A DNA stretch of 64,000 bases from Adenanthera pavonina (GCA_026686845.1 JAIVEN010000020.1:5979501-6043500), one strand, 5' to 3'. Counted from the first letter of the stretch, positions 11,801 to 24,600 are shown. Numbers and translations are program-made. Notes: a model not told the origin generated them from the sequence alone.

Positions 11801-14800
11801 AGATGCTATTGTGGGGTCTCTCAAGCAGAGCTTGGTATGTTGTTTTTTATTAATGCAGTAATGCTTTTATTATTATATTATGATTTTCAATGAATGAAGT
11901 CTTTAACCATTTTTGAGTCTCTAATTTATAATTCTGTTGTTTGTTTTCCTAACATGAGTTATTAGTCCTTCAAGACATATGGTGAAGACTATAAATAATT
12001 TCTTCAGAAGTTGGTATTTGTGTAGATCTGATAAAGTTTTCAATTTGTTTTGATGGTTAGCACCGTAGACTTGACACTTTCTTTTAGCATTGAAAATATA
12101 CAATGAATGAAATTTTTGAGGTTGTGCTTTGTGTTCTAAAATATCTAAGAAAAGAAATACACTTTTGGCGTCAGGCTTGCGTTTTTTTTTATTTTCTCGT
12201 GAATTGGGAGGATTCTGTGTCTTTCATTATTGTATTTCCTTTTCTTTTCATTAATGAATTCTTTTCCGACAAAGAAGTGGAAATAGTTAAAATTTGAACT
12301 TGCGATCTTTTAGTTATGAATTTTCTGTTGTATTCACTTTTGTTGAAATTTCTGTTGGGAGATGTTTATACAACGGTGGATTTTTGGTTTTATTGGCAGT
12401 TTCTATGGTTCTTTTCCCTTTTTACTTCTGAAAAATCCATTATCTCCAACGCTACTAACTGTACTTCTTTCCTTAATGTACTATGTAATTTTAGGATAAC
12501 TAAAATAACTGAGCATTTTACAGTTATTTTATCCAATTCTCCTGTATAAACTAAAAAGAATTCATAAGCTGAGAGATCTTAGCTAAGTTTGTGAAGTGTT
12601 TTTTACGTGAGAATTTGAGAGTAACAACAGGAGAAGGCTTTGTAATGTACTTTCATAATGTTTACAAAACTTCTACCAAAAAAAGAATGTTTACAACATA
12701 ACTGTTCTTTTTTGGACAAGGGCTGTAAAATTAAGACTGACTTTAACTTTCCTCTTTTAAGATTAGCGTCTGTTTTGTTTTAAGATTCTTGTTAAACTTT
12801 GGTGCTCACTAATGTAGAGGCAACTTGAAACTCTGGGAGCACAAAGGGCTGGGCTTGAAGACATGCTTAAAGAGATGAGAAGAAAGGTCTGCCTAATCGT
12901 ATTTACTTTTCTTCTCTTCCTATAGAAGCTATCATTGTTGTCCTTGTTCTGTGGGCATGGCATTTTTTTTGCTATGTAGATGTATTCTTTATATGTGAAA
13001 TTGAAATGTTAGTTTTTTCCTTTTTATAACCAACAAATATTGTCAATAGTTCACTCCTGTTTGCATGCAGCATAATGCTTTCATTCTATTTTGGTTTCAA
13101 CTATGAAAGGGTCTTTAGTGATATCTATAAGGTTCACACACAGCTAATCTCGAAACAGTGCTCAGCTCGAAGAGTGCTTAATTTCCCTCTTAAGAGCTAC
13201 ATTGGATTGGGGGACATACCTGGCCTCTTTGAAGCTTTGAGTCCAGTTTATTTTCATATTTTTGAGTAAATTACACCGTTTGAATCTGATAATAATAGTG
13301 CAAATATATTTTCCCCCTCGTTTGCATTATCCTTTTTTTAAAGATATTTCTATTCAATATTCTCTACTGTAAATGATATCCAAAGACAATATGATGTAGA
13401 ACACAAAAGAAAAGGGGGAGGGGGAAGGAGAAAGAGAGGGAAACAGAGATAAATAAAGGGTAAAAGGTCAAACAAAAGGGATAACTTAGAGCTATATATA
13501 GGAAGCCCAAACTAAAAGTAGAAGAAAGTTTGTTAAAGGAAACAAAATAAAGTTAGAAAATGAATTAGTAAAATCATAAAAATTATCAAAATCATAAAAT
13601 GAACAAATCTAACTAAAGTCTTATATGCTAAGAGTAAATCTTTCCAAATTTCTCATCACAATATGTAGTAGTTCATAATTTGTCCTACATTTTTTCTGAT
13701 ATAATAATTTGTCCTGCATTTATTGTGCTGATACAAGTTTTTAATGGTTTGGCTATTGCTCACTGCGCTCTGTTTGCGAATTCTGTGGTTGGGTTTCATG
13801 CCATGCACCCTCCATTTTGGGGCTCCATTGTACACTCTAGAAAAGTTGTCTTGAGCTTGCATTTCTATATTTGTCATCAGGATGATATACTACCTAAGTT
13901 GATGACGTCAACTGGCTCTTATGAGGATCTTTTCAAGAAAGAGATAACAAAATATGACCATATTTGTGAAGAAATAGCTCAAAATATCGATGCACAAGAG
14001 CAATTGTTGCTGCAGATTCAGGTATTTCTATTTATATTGTATCTGACTGTTGTAGAATTGATACTTAGGCCCCTTTATCCCTTGCATTGGAGGAGAAATA
14101 TGTACAGATAATTTGGTGTATATTTTATTGCTTCGATTCTTCCTTCTTTGATTATAGTAAACTACTTTTTTCCTGTATATTAGTCAGTCATGAGGATCAC
14201 ATTCTTTTGAAGGAAAATATATTTTTGATATAACTGATTGCTCTTAAATTTCTATTCTATCTGGTTGTATACAGGTTAGGTGATATCACTCTAATATCTA
14301 TCTTTATCCACGCACACATACACTACAGTTATTTGCCCATTTTTGCTATTTATCTATGCTTCAGGTTATGTTAATGTAATTATCCTAAGCACAGTGTAGT
14401 AATTGTAAGGTTAACAATGTATTAATGACATGGAAGGATTTTGTAATGTGCAAATGAACATTATTAAGGGAGCCTGCCTAGTTTTGTGTTTGAAACAGAG
14501 AGTGGTCTCTGTAATTCAACGATATATTTTCTACATCTTTAGGCAGAGAATGACAGATTATCTATGTCAACTCAATTATGCCATAAGCAAAGTAGGCATG
14601 CACACCACAAGTCGACTTTCTGGTTCTGTTTGTGCTTGGATTTTTTTTCCCCTTGGTATTGATTATTAAAGGTGACGTCTTAGAGGAAACATGAAAAACT
14701 GATGATGTATTTCTGATTTTTATTATTCATTGACCACAGGATCAAAATGATGAGTTCTCTGCTATCTTCAATCTTGAAGATTACAGAGGTAGGTCTTGTC

Positions 14801-16023
14801 TTGCAGTTCTCTATCTGATTAAATCTGCATTTAAAAGTTATTACCATGAAAACAAGGTTTAATGTTCTTTCTTCTGCTATACTATCTTTACTCTGCATTT
14901 GGAGAAATAGGAGATAAGTGTAATTAGCATGTGCTAAATACTATATAATAACCAATACTTTTGCTGCCAGTCTCCTTTAGGGACAAAGTGTCAATCTAAA
15001 TTAAAGTTGATTTCAGTCCTTGAGTCCATTGAGAGAGAAATTTCTCAATTCTTAGTACATTCTGTTCAACCTGTAATTTGTTGCATGCAAAATTTTAGCT
15101 TTTCCTCTTCAAAGGTTATCCTTAGACAGTTCATTCTTTTCTGCGGAATGCATCTTTTTTCTGAGCCGCCCCCTTTTTGTATGTCATTTGTTTTCTGTCA
15201 TCCTTTCAGCTTCACGTGAAAAATGCTACAAGCAGATTGAAGCTGCCATAACAAAGTATCGGGAAATAAAAGACAACATCAATGAAGGGTTGAAATTTTA
15301 TGTTACACTGCAGGTAAGACTTTTTCAGATACCACTGTTTCAAATAGTAATGGCAAGTAACTTGATTTATTATTTCATTAAATTGTTCTCCCCTAATGTA
15401 TGATCAACCACATTGTTATTGCTAAGTCATTCATATTATTTTATGTGTATGAATAGTGCTATTAAAAACAAATGGTTTGTAATGTAACAATTTGAAATTT
15501 CTTTGTTCAATAGGATGCAATCACAAATGTAAAGCAGCAGTGTAGTGACTTTATAATGACCAGAAACATCCAGTGCAGGGAAATGATTGAAGATGTCCAG
15601 AGACAAGTGGCTGGTCTCAATTTCCAGGATAACAAAACTGCTGGCCCTTCTATCAGTGGCTACCCTTCGATGGGACACCAAACTCAGAGATCCTATCCAC
15701 CAGATTCTCGCCCCCAAACCCCATATTATCAGCCGCCTGAGCAACCACCAGCAACTGGGTATGTTCAACCCCCTCCATATGGTTCTGCACATCAGCCACC
15801 TCCTCCATACCACATTCCACACACATCAGCTACTCCATATCCTCCTTCTCAGGTCCCCCAGCAGCCACCAGCAGGCCATGACTATGGCCAACCTGCATAT
15901 CCTGGGTGGCGTGGCCCATACTATAATGCGCATGCTCAACAACCTTCTTCAGTTCCACGGCCTCCTTATACCATTCCAGGTCCATATCCTCCTCATCAAA
16001 GTGGCTACTATAAGCAGCAATAG
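8843..16023 (+). CDS. ALIX: ALIX/BRO1-like ESCRT-associated protein (8 exons, 863 aa)
   Basis: Exons: 8843-9520, 10241-11191, 11745-11834, 12818-12886, 13881-14021, 14740-14788, 15210-15313, 15514-16023. All introns are GT-AG and the phases close. The protein matches plant ALIX along its whole length: a BRO1 domain (about residues 8-390, starting NIMLAIFEKKT and including SFVWFDAFKPK and QNIHLEKAAVLFNLGA), a coiled V domain (about 420-720, with SSTLTKNLQDRLNRFA and ICEEIAQNI), and a Pro/Tyr/Gln-rich tail from about residue 730 to the end (many PPPY-like motifs). In Arabidopsis, ALIX binds ESCRT-III and the AMSH3 deubiquitinase and acts in vacuolar sorting of membrane cargo from endosomes. An in-frame ATG at 8720 would add 41 residues. 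I chose 8843 because plant homologues start there with a short Ala/Ser-rich leader before NIMLAI. Confidence 0.93.
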
Positions 16024-17872
16024 TGTTGCATCCTCTGGGCTGAAAAATGGTATTCTTTGTGGTTGGTGAATAAATGGTACTTAGTTGGCCTATGATCTCC
16101 AAACCTTAGCGTCACGAGTCTGTTTGGACCTTTTGGGGCCGTCATTGTATTCCTGTTCTTTTGGTTTGCATCGCCCTGAAATTATGAAATGTATGACTAA
16201 TACTAGTATGAACTTATGTATAGTTTGTTGATTTGTATCTAGTTGTGGGAAAAAGGGGATTAGTTTTTTTAGCCAAAAAGGAGAACATTATTTTTGGCAA
16301 AAGTTATAAAAATTATTTTTAAGAATCCTACAATGTTTTTAATGTCATATATCCCCCATAACCTGCTTTTTAGGATTTATTCCAAGTTTAATGTCATATA
16401 CCTTCTAATACTTTCTTGTTTTAAAATTATGTAGAATATATATATATATATATATATATTTTATTTATGCTATTATAACTCTTAGATTAGCAATAATTAT
16501 AAATAGATGTAACGAACTAAACATTTAAAACTTCTAAGTGAACGGAGAAACGTTCCTTCAACTTCTCCTTTATCTAATTTTCTCTTTTGCCTATCCATTA
16601 TTAGTTTTATAACATTCTACATATTTATTTATTTTTAAAATGAATACATATTTTTGTTAATTTTATAGATAAACTTAATTTCCCTCAAATTAAATTTTAA
16701 ATCATACAACTCCAATCAATTTTGTTGAAATTACATAAATATCTTCTTAGGAGGTAAGCGCTTTGAATTATCACTCATATTAAATGATTTTATTGAGTTC
16801 TGTTAGTCTATCTGACTAAACAAAAAAAATATCACCTTTGCTCTTAAAGTATAAGTATTTTTTACAAATAAAAAAGAGATGCATATAATTTCAAAATATT
16901 TAAGGGATGGTATGTAATTTATTTTGTATTTTCAAAATAGATTTGTGTAGGTATTAAAAATAGAAAGGATGTTTGTATAATTTAGCAAAATCCAAGAAAA
17001 ATCTGTGCAATTTACTTTTTGTTTTTAGAACAAATTTGTGTAAGTTCTTAAAATATAATATAGATTTATATATTTTAAGCAAATATAGTTCCAATAATTT
17101 ACTCTTATTTTAAAAAAATATTTAAAAAGAAAAAATGAATTCGTATAGCATGACACATTATATAGCATGGAACTCTTTTTGTTACAAAATAAACATGTCA
17201 AATGTAATTTTCTCCATGGTCTCTTCTCTCTCTCTCTCTCTCATATAACATCATTTTGGAATTTTTTATTTCTCATCCTTCTCCCAATCAAACTCTTAAT
17301 TTTTCTCTCTTCCATTTAGTTTTACATTAATTCTTGAATCTATCTGCTTTTATTTCTGCCCTTTTAATTAATCTCCATATATCACTTCCTTAAAATTTTC
17401 TTATGATCATTTTTTATTTTCTTCTTACTAATCCCTACTAAACGTAAGGGATTTTCAATTTTTGCTTATGTGATAGTATCCGTTAAAATCTTGTAACATC
17501 ATTCAAAATGTTCTTTTCCATGCATCAATTGTTGTACTAGATGTAGTTCATAAGTTGTTCTTTTGGAATAGACCTGAATATTTGAATGACTATATTTTAA
17601 TTTTATTTTTCTAATTTCAATATATTTTTATTTTGATATATATATATATATATTATTCTGAAGGATGCAAAATGAAAACTTGAAGTAAGATTTAATGAAA
17701 ACTTGAAATCCATAGTGTTAAAAAAAGAAAAAGTAGAAAAAAGAGACTTCAATTGGGCCAATGATATTTTGAGAGAGAGAAAAAAGAAAGTAAAAAAGGA
17801 GATATAGGAGACGACCATATTTTAAACCAGAGAAGAGAACATAATTTTCGATAGGATACGATCTAAGCTTGT
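16024..17872. other. Convergent intergenic region between ALIX and the methyltransferase
   Basis: The first 200 or so bases are the ALIX 3' UTR. Beyond that the DNA is AT-rich with microsatellites: (TA)n at 16437-16460 and 17636-17653, and (CT)n at about 17225-17242. No gene was found. Both flanking genes end here. Confidence 0.5.
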
Positions 17873-19765
17873 TTACACCTTGCGTTTCAGAAGAACGAAA
17901 AGCATGACTATTTTCAGCTTCTTAGGGTTCATTAAATCTGGGAATTCTAAAACTTTCTGAGTGAAGCGATCGAAAAGCTCATCAACAATTGCACCTCCAA
18001 AGTGTTGCGTAATCAAATCTTCCATCACAACTCTATAAATGGAAATAAATATGTGCACATTTGGGGCTGCATAGAAGTTCTCAAGGTTCATTGCTTCCAT
18101 TCGCTCGATACTGAAACACTCATTTCTCTCAAGAATTGCCTTCACACCCTTAATGGGTGAGTAAAAGATTGGCAAATTGAACAAGTCAACTTTTTCCTCT
18201 GTGATAATTCCCTGCATATATAAATGCCAATTATCAGGGTGATATAAAGAAATTTCCAAGCTCTTTTTTTTTTTTTTCTATTTGCATCTGTATTTCAAAT
18301 TTATCCCACATCAAACGGAAGATTTATCAAATCCAAACTAATTTGGATTGACTTGGGTAGGAATGAAAAGGCAGCAAGCTCTATTATGCATTCTCAGTTA
18401 TAGTTGCTCTGAAATAATTAGGAGATTCTCTAGAAGAAATACGGGATTCGGTTTTTAGCAGCAACATGCTATGGGGTGGTGGTCCCACTTATAGGGTTGA
18501 ATCAATATGTTCTAAGAAGAAATATTGGAATCCCATCAATATCATAAGTATCATGTTAAATTCCATCAATCGAATCGCTTTTTCCAAAAATATAAGTCAT
18601 CTAGCTCATACAAGTAAAGCGATATATTCTTTGATAAGAAAAAGAAAAAAACGTAAATGGTGATTGAATTGATAATAAAATAGAATTTTGGGTATCAAAC
18701 AGTGATTCAATTGATGATAAAGAAAGAAAATTCTTGGTCAAGTTCTCTACCTTAACACAATACTCAAGACTTCTTATTAAATATTGTTACAACATTTTAC
18801 TAGTTGAATCAAGCGGTACCAAACTTATTTTTGTGTATGGTTATAGCAATTTTCTTAAAAAATTAAACTAGGAGAGCAAAAAGGTTTCTTAATTCTTACC
18901 ACTCTGGCCATGTCCATGAGGGAAGATCCAAGAAGCTCAAAAACTTTACCAGGATCTATTTCTTCACTATCAACAACAACATCAGGTGCAGTAGGTATCT
19001 GAAGTGCTATAAGTCCATTCCCCACAACCTCTTCTGCCCTCGCATTCAGAAAACTCTCGAGATCCTCCTTAAACTGAGCTTCATACGCATCTCCGACTTC
19101 CTTCGGAGCATTCGTGTGATGAATCCTTCCTTTGTTCCAAGCACTGCAACTTCTATCCATTATCTGCTTAGGCACCCTGGAGAGCCAGTGAAGTGTTGAA
19201 GCAGACTGCACAAAATGAAGAGATTGCTTCGGGAATAAGCGTCCTCGGAAAGAGCCAGGAACCCCACAAGCAAAGTAGGATCTGTTAGGAGGGAGGTTCT
19301 TGAAGAGGGTGTTGAAGTCATTTGAGACTTGGTCGTTGAAGAAGACTTGGAATTCTAGGGTTTGAGCAGAAAGGCTGTGTTTGTGGTAATGGTTTTTTAT
19401 GGCTTTTGTTATAGCATGTATTGCTATGAAGGTATTTGGTCCAGTTGAGCAGCCTAAATCAGCAATATTGATGAGGTTTTTAGGCCCAGAAACAGTCATG
19501 GGATGGAAGTTATTGGCTATGGCCTCCTCAATTAACCTCTTTTGAGCTTCAAATGCGCTTCTCTGCAAATAACACAAGATTGAGTTCATGGTTCAACTTC
19601 AATATTCTTTAAGGAAACTCATGATTTACTTATAAATGTGAGCAATGTCGAAAAAACTAATCTTCAAGGAAACTCATGAACATGTTAATATACCTGAAAG
19701 GAAGAGTTTTGAGCATAGCTGCGAGGACCCTCTCCTCCATTCATGGCAAATGAACGATTCTCCAT
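17873..19765 (-). CDS. SABATH-family carboxyl methyltransferase (3 exons, 357 aa)
   Basis: Exons (minus strand): 19765-19694, 19562-18900, 18211-17873; phases close. SABATH enzymes move a methyl group from S-adenosylmethionine to a carboxyl (or xanthine nitrogen) of small metabolites such as salicylate, jasmonate, IAA or loganate. Visible landmarks are MNGGEGPRSYAQNSSFQ at the N-terminus (substrate/SAM Gln at 24), the SAM motif ADLGCSTGPN (58-67), FFNDQVSNDFNTLF, GVPGSFRGRLFP (124-135), and STLHWLSRVP with the His149-Trp150 pair that lines the carboxylate pocket in characterised members. The NDQVSNDFN wording resembles the clade annotated as loganic acid or farnesoic acid methyltransferase-like (At5g38780 type), but the substrate cannot be read from sequence. 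A TATA box lies upstream at 20011-20024. The second intron contains plastid ycf2 DNA. A broken sister copy lies head-to-head at 21901. Confidence 0.9.
18345..18760 (+). pseudogene. ycf2: Plastid DNA insertion: ycf2 fragment inside an intron
   Basis: Translated on the plus strand with small frame changes, this intron segment gives FLAATCYGV, then YRVESICSKKKYWNPINI, INRIAFSKNISHLAHTSK, IYSLIRKRK and, in a shifted frame, NSDSIDDKERKFLV. This is plastid ycf2. A Trp codon is now TGA (in the NGD*ID segment) and there are at least two frameshifts, so it is a dead nuclear copy. It lies antisense to the methyltransferase gene, wholly within intron 2 (18212-18899). The core at about 18440-18757 is sure; the left limit is approximate. 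Confidence 0.85.
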
Positions 19766-20010
19766 ATCTCCTTCTCTCCCAACTGTGTGTGTGTTAATGA
19801 GGCGGGTTTGATCTATATATCTGCATCTCATGTTCTTCCTCTGGTGAGTTAAGGTTTTCAAACTCAGAAAAAAGCAAAATCAATGAAGAAAGAAGAGAAT
19901 TAATTAATTTACCACTTGATTCCGGAGGAATAGAGTTTCGTCAATCAGAACGAGTTATATCTGTGAAAACCTGAGCTTTCTGGATGATGCAAGAAGGTGA
20001 TAGAGCATGT

Positions 20011-20024
20011 GCTTATATATAAAC
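20011..20024 (-). promoter_or_regulatory. TATA box of the intact SABATH gene
   Basis: Read on the minus strand this is GTTTATATATAAGC, about 245 bases upstream of the ATG at 19765. Transcription would start near 19980, giving a leader of about 215 bases. No other good TATA is nearer on that strand. Confidence 0.45.
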
Positions 20025-20549
20025 AAAGTTGTGTATAGAATGTTTGGCCACAGAGAAAGTTAAAAATCAGTGGTGGAGTAGGAACAGTCAAACATATATG
20101 CCAAGCTTGTCAAGTGAAGAATTGAACTTTCTTGGGTTTTAATTTGTGGTAGGGACAAGTGTTATAATAACTGTAAGGGCATGTTGAGCTAATGAAAGAT
20201 GTCAGCAAATCAGCGGTTTTGATCATCAATGACGACATTACAAGCTCCTATTCCTGTCTAATCTAATTTCCCAACGTTGGACTTGTCGTGCCTAGGGGCA
20301 GGTCAAACGTACGTGTCCGACTTTTCTGCTCATTTTGCAGTTCCTGCACGGCTACATTCTTCATATTTTAACTATCGATCAGCTGGACCCCCATACACTA
20401 CTGCATCATCTCAGAAATCTTTTTTTGGACTGAATCATCCAAATATATTGATCAGTTACGTCAAGTAGAATCACAGGGGTGACAAGTCTCTCTCAACAAG
20501 AAGTATTTAAATTTAAGAAATCAATTTTTTATATGATTTTTTAAATTTT

Positions 20550-21111
20550 AGGGGGAATTAAGAATGGGACCAAAATCAATAATAAATTACAAATTAAGAC
20601 CAATGGTGGAATTAATTATGTTATAAGACCATTGGTCCCTAAGTGAAATAATTTGAAACATAAAATTACCAAAATGTGGAGTCTTTTTTCTTTCATAGTA
20701 AAATTTTAAAAAATAATTTATAAATTTAGAATAAGTTACAAAATCTAAAATACAAGTTGCAAATCATTAAAATAATTTATTATAAAAATTTGAAAATCAA
20801 ATTATAAATTTAAAGTAATCAAATTGAGAATTTTGAAAAGAAAATAACAAATTACCAGAAACATTTAATAGTAAAAATTGAAAAACTAAATTGCAAATTA
20901 TCGGCCATTGATAGACCCTTGACTACACCTCAGCAATCATTCACAGACAGCTAGTGCAAGTAGTAATAAGGGAGGAGGTAAGTTTTGAGGGTATTTTAAT
21001 CATATTACCTTTTTTATTTTAAAAAAATTGGTCCCTTAATATAATTAATTATATAGTTGATTTTATTTTACAATTAATTGTTGATTTTGGCCTTCATTTG
21101 TGATTCCCCTT
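20550..21111. mobile_element. Foldback-type TIR element between the divergent methyltransferases
   Basis: The left end (AGGGGGAATTAAGAATGGG, then ACCAAAATCAATAAT) and the reverse complement of the right end (AGGGGAATCACAAATGAAGG, then CCAAAATCAACAATTA) align for roughly 85 bases, ending at GACCATTGGTCCC versus GGGACCAATTTTT. The inside is AT-rich and non-coding. This has the form of a long-TIR MITE; the superfamily is uncertain and no clear target duplication was found. Confidence 0.5.
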
Positions 21112-21666
21112 AACTTTTATCACTTTAGAAATTAGTTTCAAATAATTTTCACTTTTTCTAGTTAAAAAAAATTAATTGTAAAGGAGTCCAAATACTTAGA
21201 AATAACTTATTAATATAAAGATATTTTATTCAAAATGACATTAGATTTTGAGACAATCTCAGCAATTCTTAATAATCATTTTAGGCTGATTGATTACTTA
21301 GAATCTTCGTTTAATTGACAACATTAATTAAACTTCAATTTCTATCATGATTAATCTTGATACTAACTAATATTTTTGTTGGGAAAAAAAAACTAACGTA
21401 GTTTTTTAACTATGACGTCGTTGACCAAAGCCAGCATCAGTGTTGTCGTCATTGATTATCATAAACTCTTTTTTTTTTGGGCCAACATTGATTATCTTAA
21501 ACTCTACAAAACCATAAACCAGTTTTCTGAAAAGTAATAAAGTTTAATTCGGTTCACGTGCTTGGGAAGTTGGAATTTTTTCGCTGATCTTTTCAATAAT
21601 GATTTTGAACTTTCAAAAATGATTGTCCAGAACAATATTCTTACAAGATGTAACTGAATTCCATAT

Positions 21667-21676
21667 CTATATATAC
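21667..21676 (+). promoter_or_regulatory. TATA box of the broken SABATH copy
   Basis: CTATATATAC lies about 230 bases upstream of the ATG at 21901, at a spacing close to that of its partner gene. The promoter may still work although the coding part is broken. Confidence 0.4.
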
Positions 21677-21900
21677 ACACATGCTCTGTTGGGTTCTTAA
21701 ATTAACCAGAAAGCTCAAGTTCTTCGAACTCTTCTCATCGACGAAACTTACTTTTTCCTACAAAATAAAGTGGTATTACATTATACCCCCTTCTTCTTTA
21801 TTAGTTTCTCATTTTTCTGGGTTGGAAAACTCGCTTACCAGAAGAAGAAAATTGTCCAGATATACAGATAAAACACCAGCCACTCGTTACCCAGAGAGAA

Positions 21901-23236
21901 ATGGAGACTCAATCATTTGCAATGACAGGAGGAGAGGGTCCTCACAGCTATGCTCAAAACTCTTCCTTTCAGGTATTAAACTTATAATCAATATTTCCTT
22001 ATATGAGATGATAATAACTTCTTCCCATTTTGGTGTAGTGACGAAGATATGGAATACCATGATGATCTAGACATTGTGATAAATGTGATTTCATACTTGG
22101 AAGGATCATATTTATGTATCATACTAACTGGGCGATCCTCTCCATTTTGCAGGGAGGAGTATTTGAAGCAAACAAAAAACTGATTAAGGAGGCAATAGCC
22201 AAGAACTTTGATCCCATGACATATGTTGGACCCACAAACCTCATTAGTATTGGTGACCTAGGCTGCTCCACTGGGCCTAATACCATTGTTGCAATGCAGA
22301 CCATAACAGAAGCAATTGAAAGCCATTACAAAACACAGAAACTTTCTGCTCAAACCCCAGAATTCTAAGTCTTCTTCAATGACCAAGTCTCAAATGACTT
22401 CAACACACTCTTCAAGCAGCTTCCTCTTGACAGAAACTACTTTGCTTATGGGGTTCAGGCTCTTTTCATGGACGCTTATTCCCAAAGAAAACTCTCCATT
22501 TTGTGCACTCATCTTCAACACTTCACTGGCTCTCTAGGGTTCCTAAAGAGATTACAGATAGAAGCTGTGGTGCATTTAACAAGGGAAGGATCCATAACAT
22601 GAATGCTCCTAAGGAAGTAGAAGATGCGTATGCAGTTCAGTACAGAGCAGACTTGGAGAATTTCCTGCATGCTAGGGCACAGGAGCTTGTGGGCAATGGA
22701 CTAATGGCGCTTCAGATAGCTACTGTGCCTGATGTGATTCTCGAATCTGAGATACATCCTGCTAGAGCATATGAGCTTCTTGGAACTTGTCTCATGGACA
22801 TGGCCAGAGGTAAGAAAACTTTTAGCTATCTGACTGAAAGCTACCTATTATTAGTCAAGAAAAGAGAACTAATATTTGGCTGGCATTAATGCAGGGACAA
22901 GTCAGTGAAGAAAAAGTTGACTTGTTCAATTTGCCCCTCTTTTATTTACCTGCTAAGAATCTGAAGGAAATTATGGGGAAAAATGATAGTTTCAGTATTG
23001 AGAAGATGGAAGCACTGAAAGTTGAAGAATTTTATGCGGCCCCAAATGCCTCCAACTTTGTCTCCATGTTACGAGCTTTCTTGGGATATTTGATAGAGCA
23101 GCACTTTGGAGGTGGAAATGTTGATGAGCTTTTTGAACGCTTCACGCAGAAAGTAGTGGAATTTCCAGATATCATGAATCCAAAGAAGTTAAAACTAGTT
23201 ATGCTTTTTGTTCTTCTTAAGTGCAAGAACAAGTGA
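21901..23236 (+). pseudogene. Broken SABATH methyltransferase, sister of the 17873-19765 gene
   Basis: Three exons are laid out as in the intact sister: 21901-21972, 22153-22809, 22895-23236. Exon 1 (METQSFAMTGGEGPHSYAQ...) and exon 3 (to KLVMLFVLLKCKNK) are open, and the SAM motif GDLGCSTGPN is present. Three lesions break exon 2. A stop TAA at 22366-22368 replaces the Gln of FQVFF. A one-base deletion near 22455 lies within the GVPGSF coding motif. At the donor, the sister's CCAGAGTG|GTAAG reads CCAGAG|GTAAG, a loss of two bases that puts exons 2 and 3 out of frame. Exon 2 is 657 bases against 663, explained by these three lost bases plus one missing codon. Fragments would lack a complete active site, so it is very probably non-functional. 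Confidence 0.85.
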
Positions 23237-24600
23237 GCTTTATTACGTATTAGGAACTTCAGTATATTGTGGCTTGGTTTAGTGTTCAATAGAAATCAAG
23301 TTTTCATTCTTGTCCTAGAATTTAATAAATCCAAGGATCAAAGCCCAATGGATGTGAGCTATCAATATATATTGCCAATGTACACTGCCTTTTGACATAT
23401 TACAGTTCAATGAAGAGAGAATTTTTATTTTGATCCATTATAAATGTGTAATTTTTTAAGAGTCCACTCATTACTCATGGGTGGATTGAAAGTATCACTC
23501 GCATTATTTATTGAATTAATGAAAGACACATGGAAGTGCAAACCAGTCACTAAACTCATGTAATAAAGAAAGGACACAAATTATTGTTATTGAAAGTCTT
23601 CTTTTCACGGGCATGGCAGAATTTGCTTGAAGGAAGGAGGCTGCTGCAGTACAAATTTCGTTAGAGAGTTGGTGATGGTATGAAGATCATTCCTAAATCT
23701 GGCTTCTTCATGGCAACCTTTTGAATGAACTAGATGTATCTTCATTCTTTATCTTTTACATTTTATTTCTTTGGTCTCCTTAGTACTGAATGCTTCATTA
23801 GCATTCTGTCCACACTGTATCACTCTGCTCTAGTTTCACAGATTATGCAAGAGAAGTTTTATTTCGCAGATGAGGTTCTGGTGTGGCTTTGTTTGATACC
23901 TGCGTGAATGGGGGGTGAGTGCCACGCAGTCATGGGCTTTCATTCATTAGAAGCGATGAATTTGTGACCAGAGAGGCCACAGAGAGGACGACAGTGGATT
24001 GAGCGTAGTAATTGGTTTTGAATATTTCGGAAGACTACTTCTTGCATTGATCTGTGTTTGATGAACTTCTCATGGTTTGAAAAGAGGAACTCATTGGTTT
24101 CTCATATGAATGGCTAGTAAAAAGCATATAAGGAACTGGGAACAGTGTTGCTTCGAGTCCAAAATCTTTTATGTGTATATATATTTATATATATATATAT
24201 ATAAATTCTTCTAATCGACTGTCTTCATTACTTTGATATGTATATACATGAATGTATTAATTCTTATTTTTTTTATTGTTTCAGGTCGTTTCCTTTATTT
24301 AGTTTTAAACTTATCTATTAATTAAAATATTTGAATCTCAATTATTAGGATTAACCTAGATGATAGATATGAACATGAAAATCCTCACTTCGTTTGAATT
24401 AATATGAAATAGGCTTAGACCGTCCCCTTAACAAATAAAAAAAACACACACACGCACACAACAGATTTCTCTTTTCATACCTGTACTTTAAAATAAAAAT
24501 TATTATATAATATATAAAAACACAACAAATATTTCAAAAACAAAAAATTCGATAGCAAGCAGGGCCTTCGAACTTTACATGTAAGTTTTATACACAATAC
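23237..24600. other. Intergenic region with a (TA)n microsatellite
   Basis: This lies between the broken methyltransferase and the 3' end of the TTC5-like gene. It contains an AT/TA microsatellite at about 24175-24203 and a short CA-rich run near 24445-24460. No gene was recognised. Bases from about 24600 to 24958 are probably the 3' UTR of the TTC5-like gene. Confidence 0.45.

Noticed and set aside
20277..20468. 63-aa ORF upstream of the intact methyltransferase
   Set aside because: No family resemblance, no homologous feature at the sister gene, and ordinary composition for chance ORFs.
21681..22070. 129-aa ORF before and across the first exon of the broken methyltransferase
   Set aside because: It is out of frame with the SABATH exon and has no domain; it reads through the leader, exon 1 and intron.
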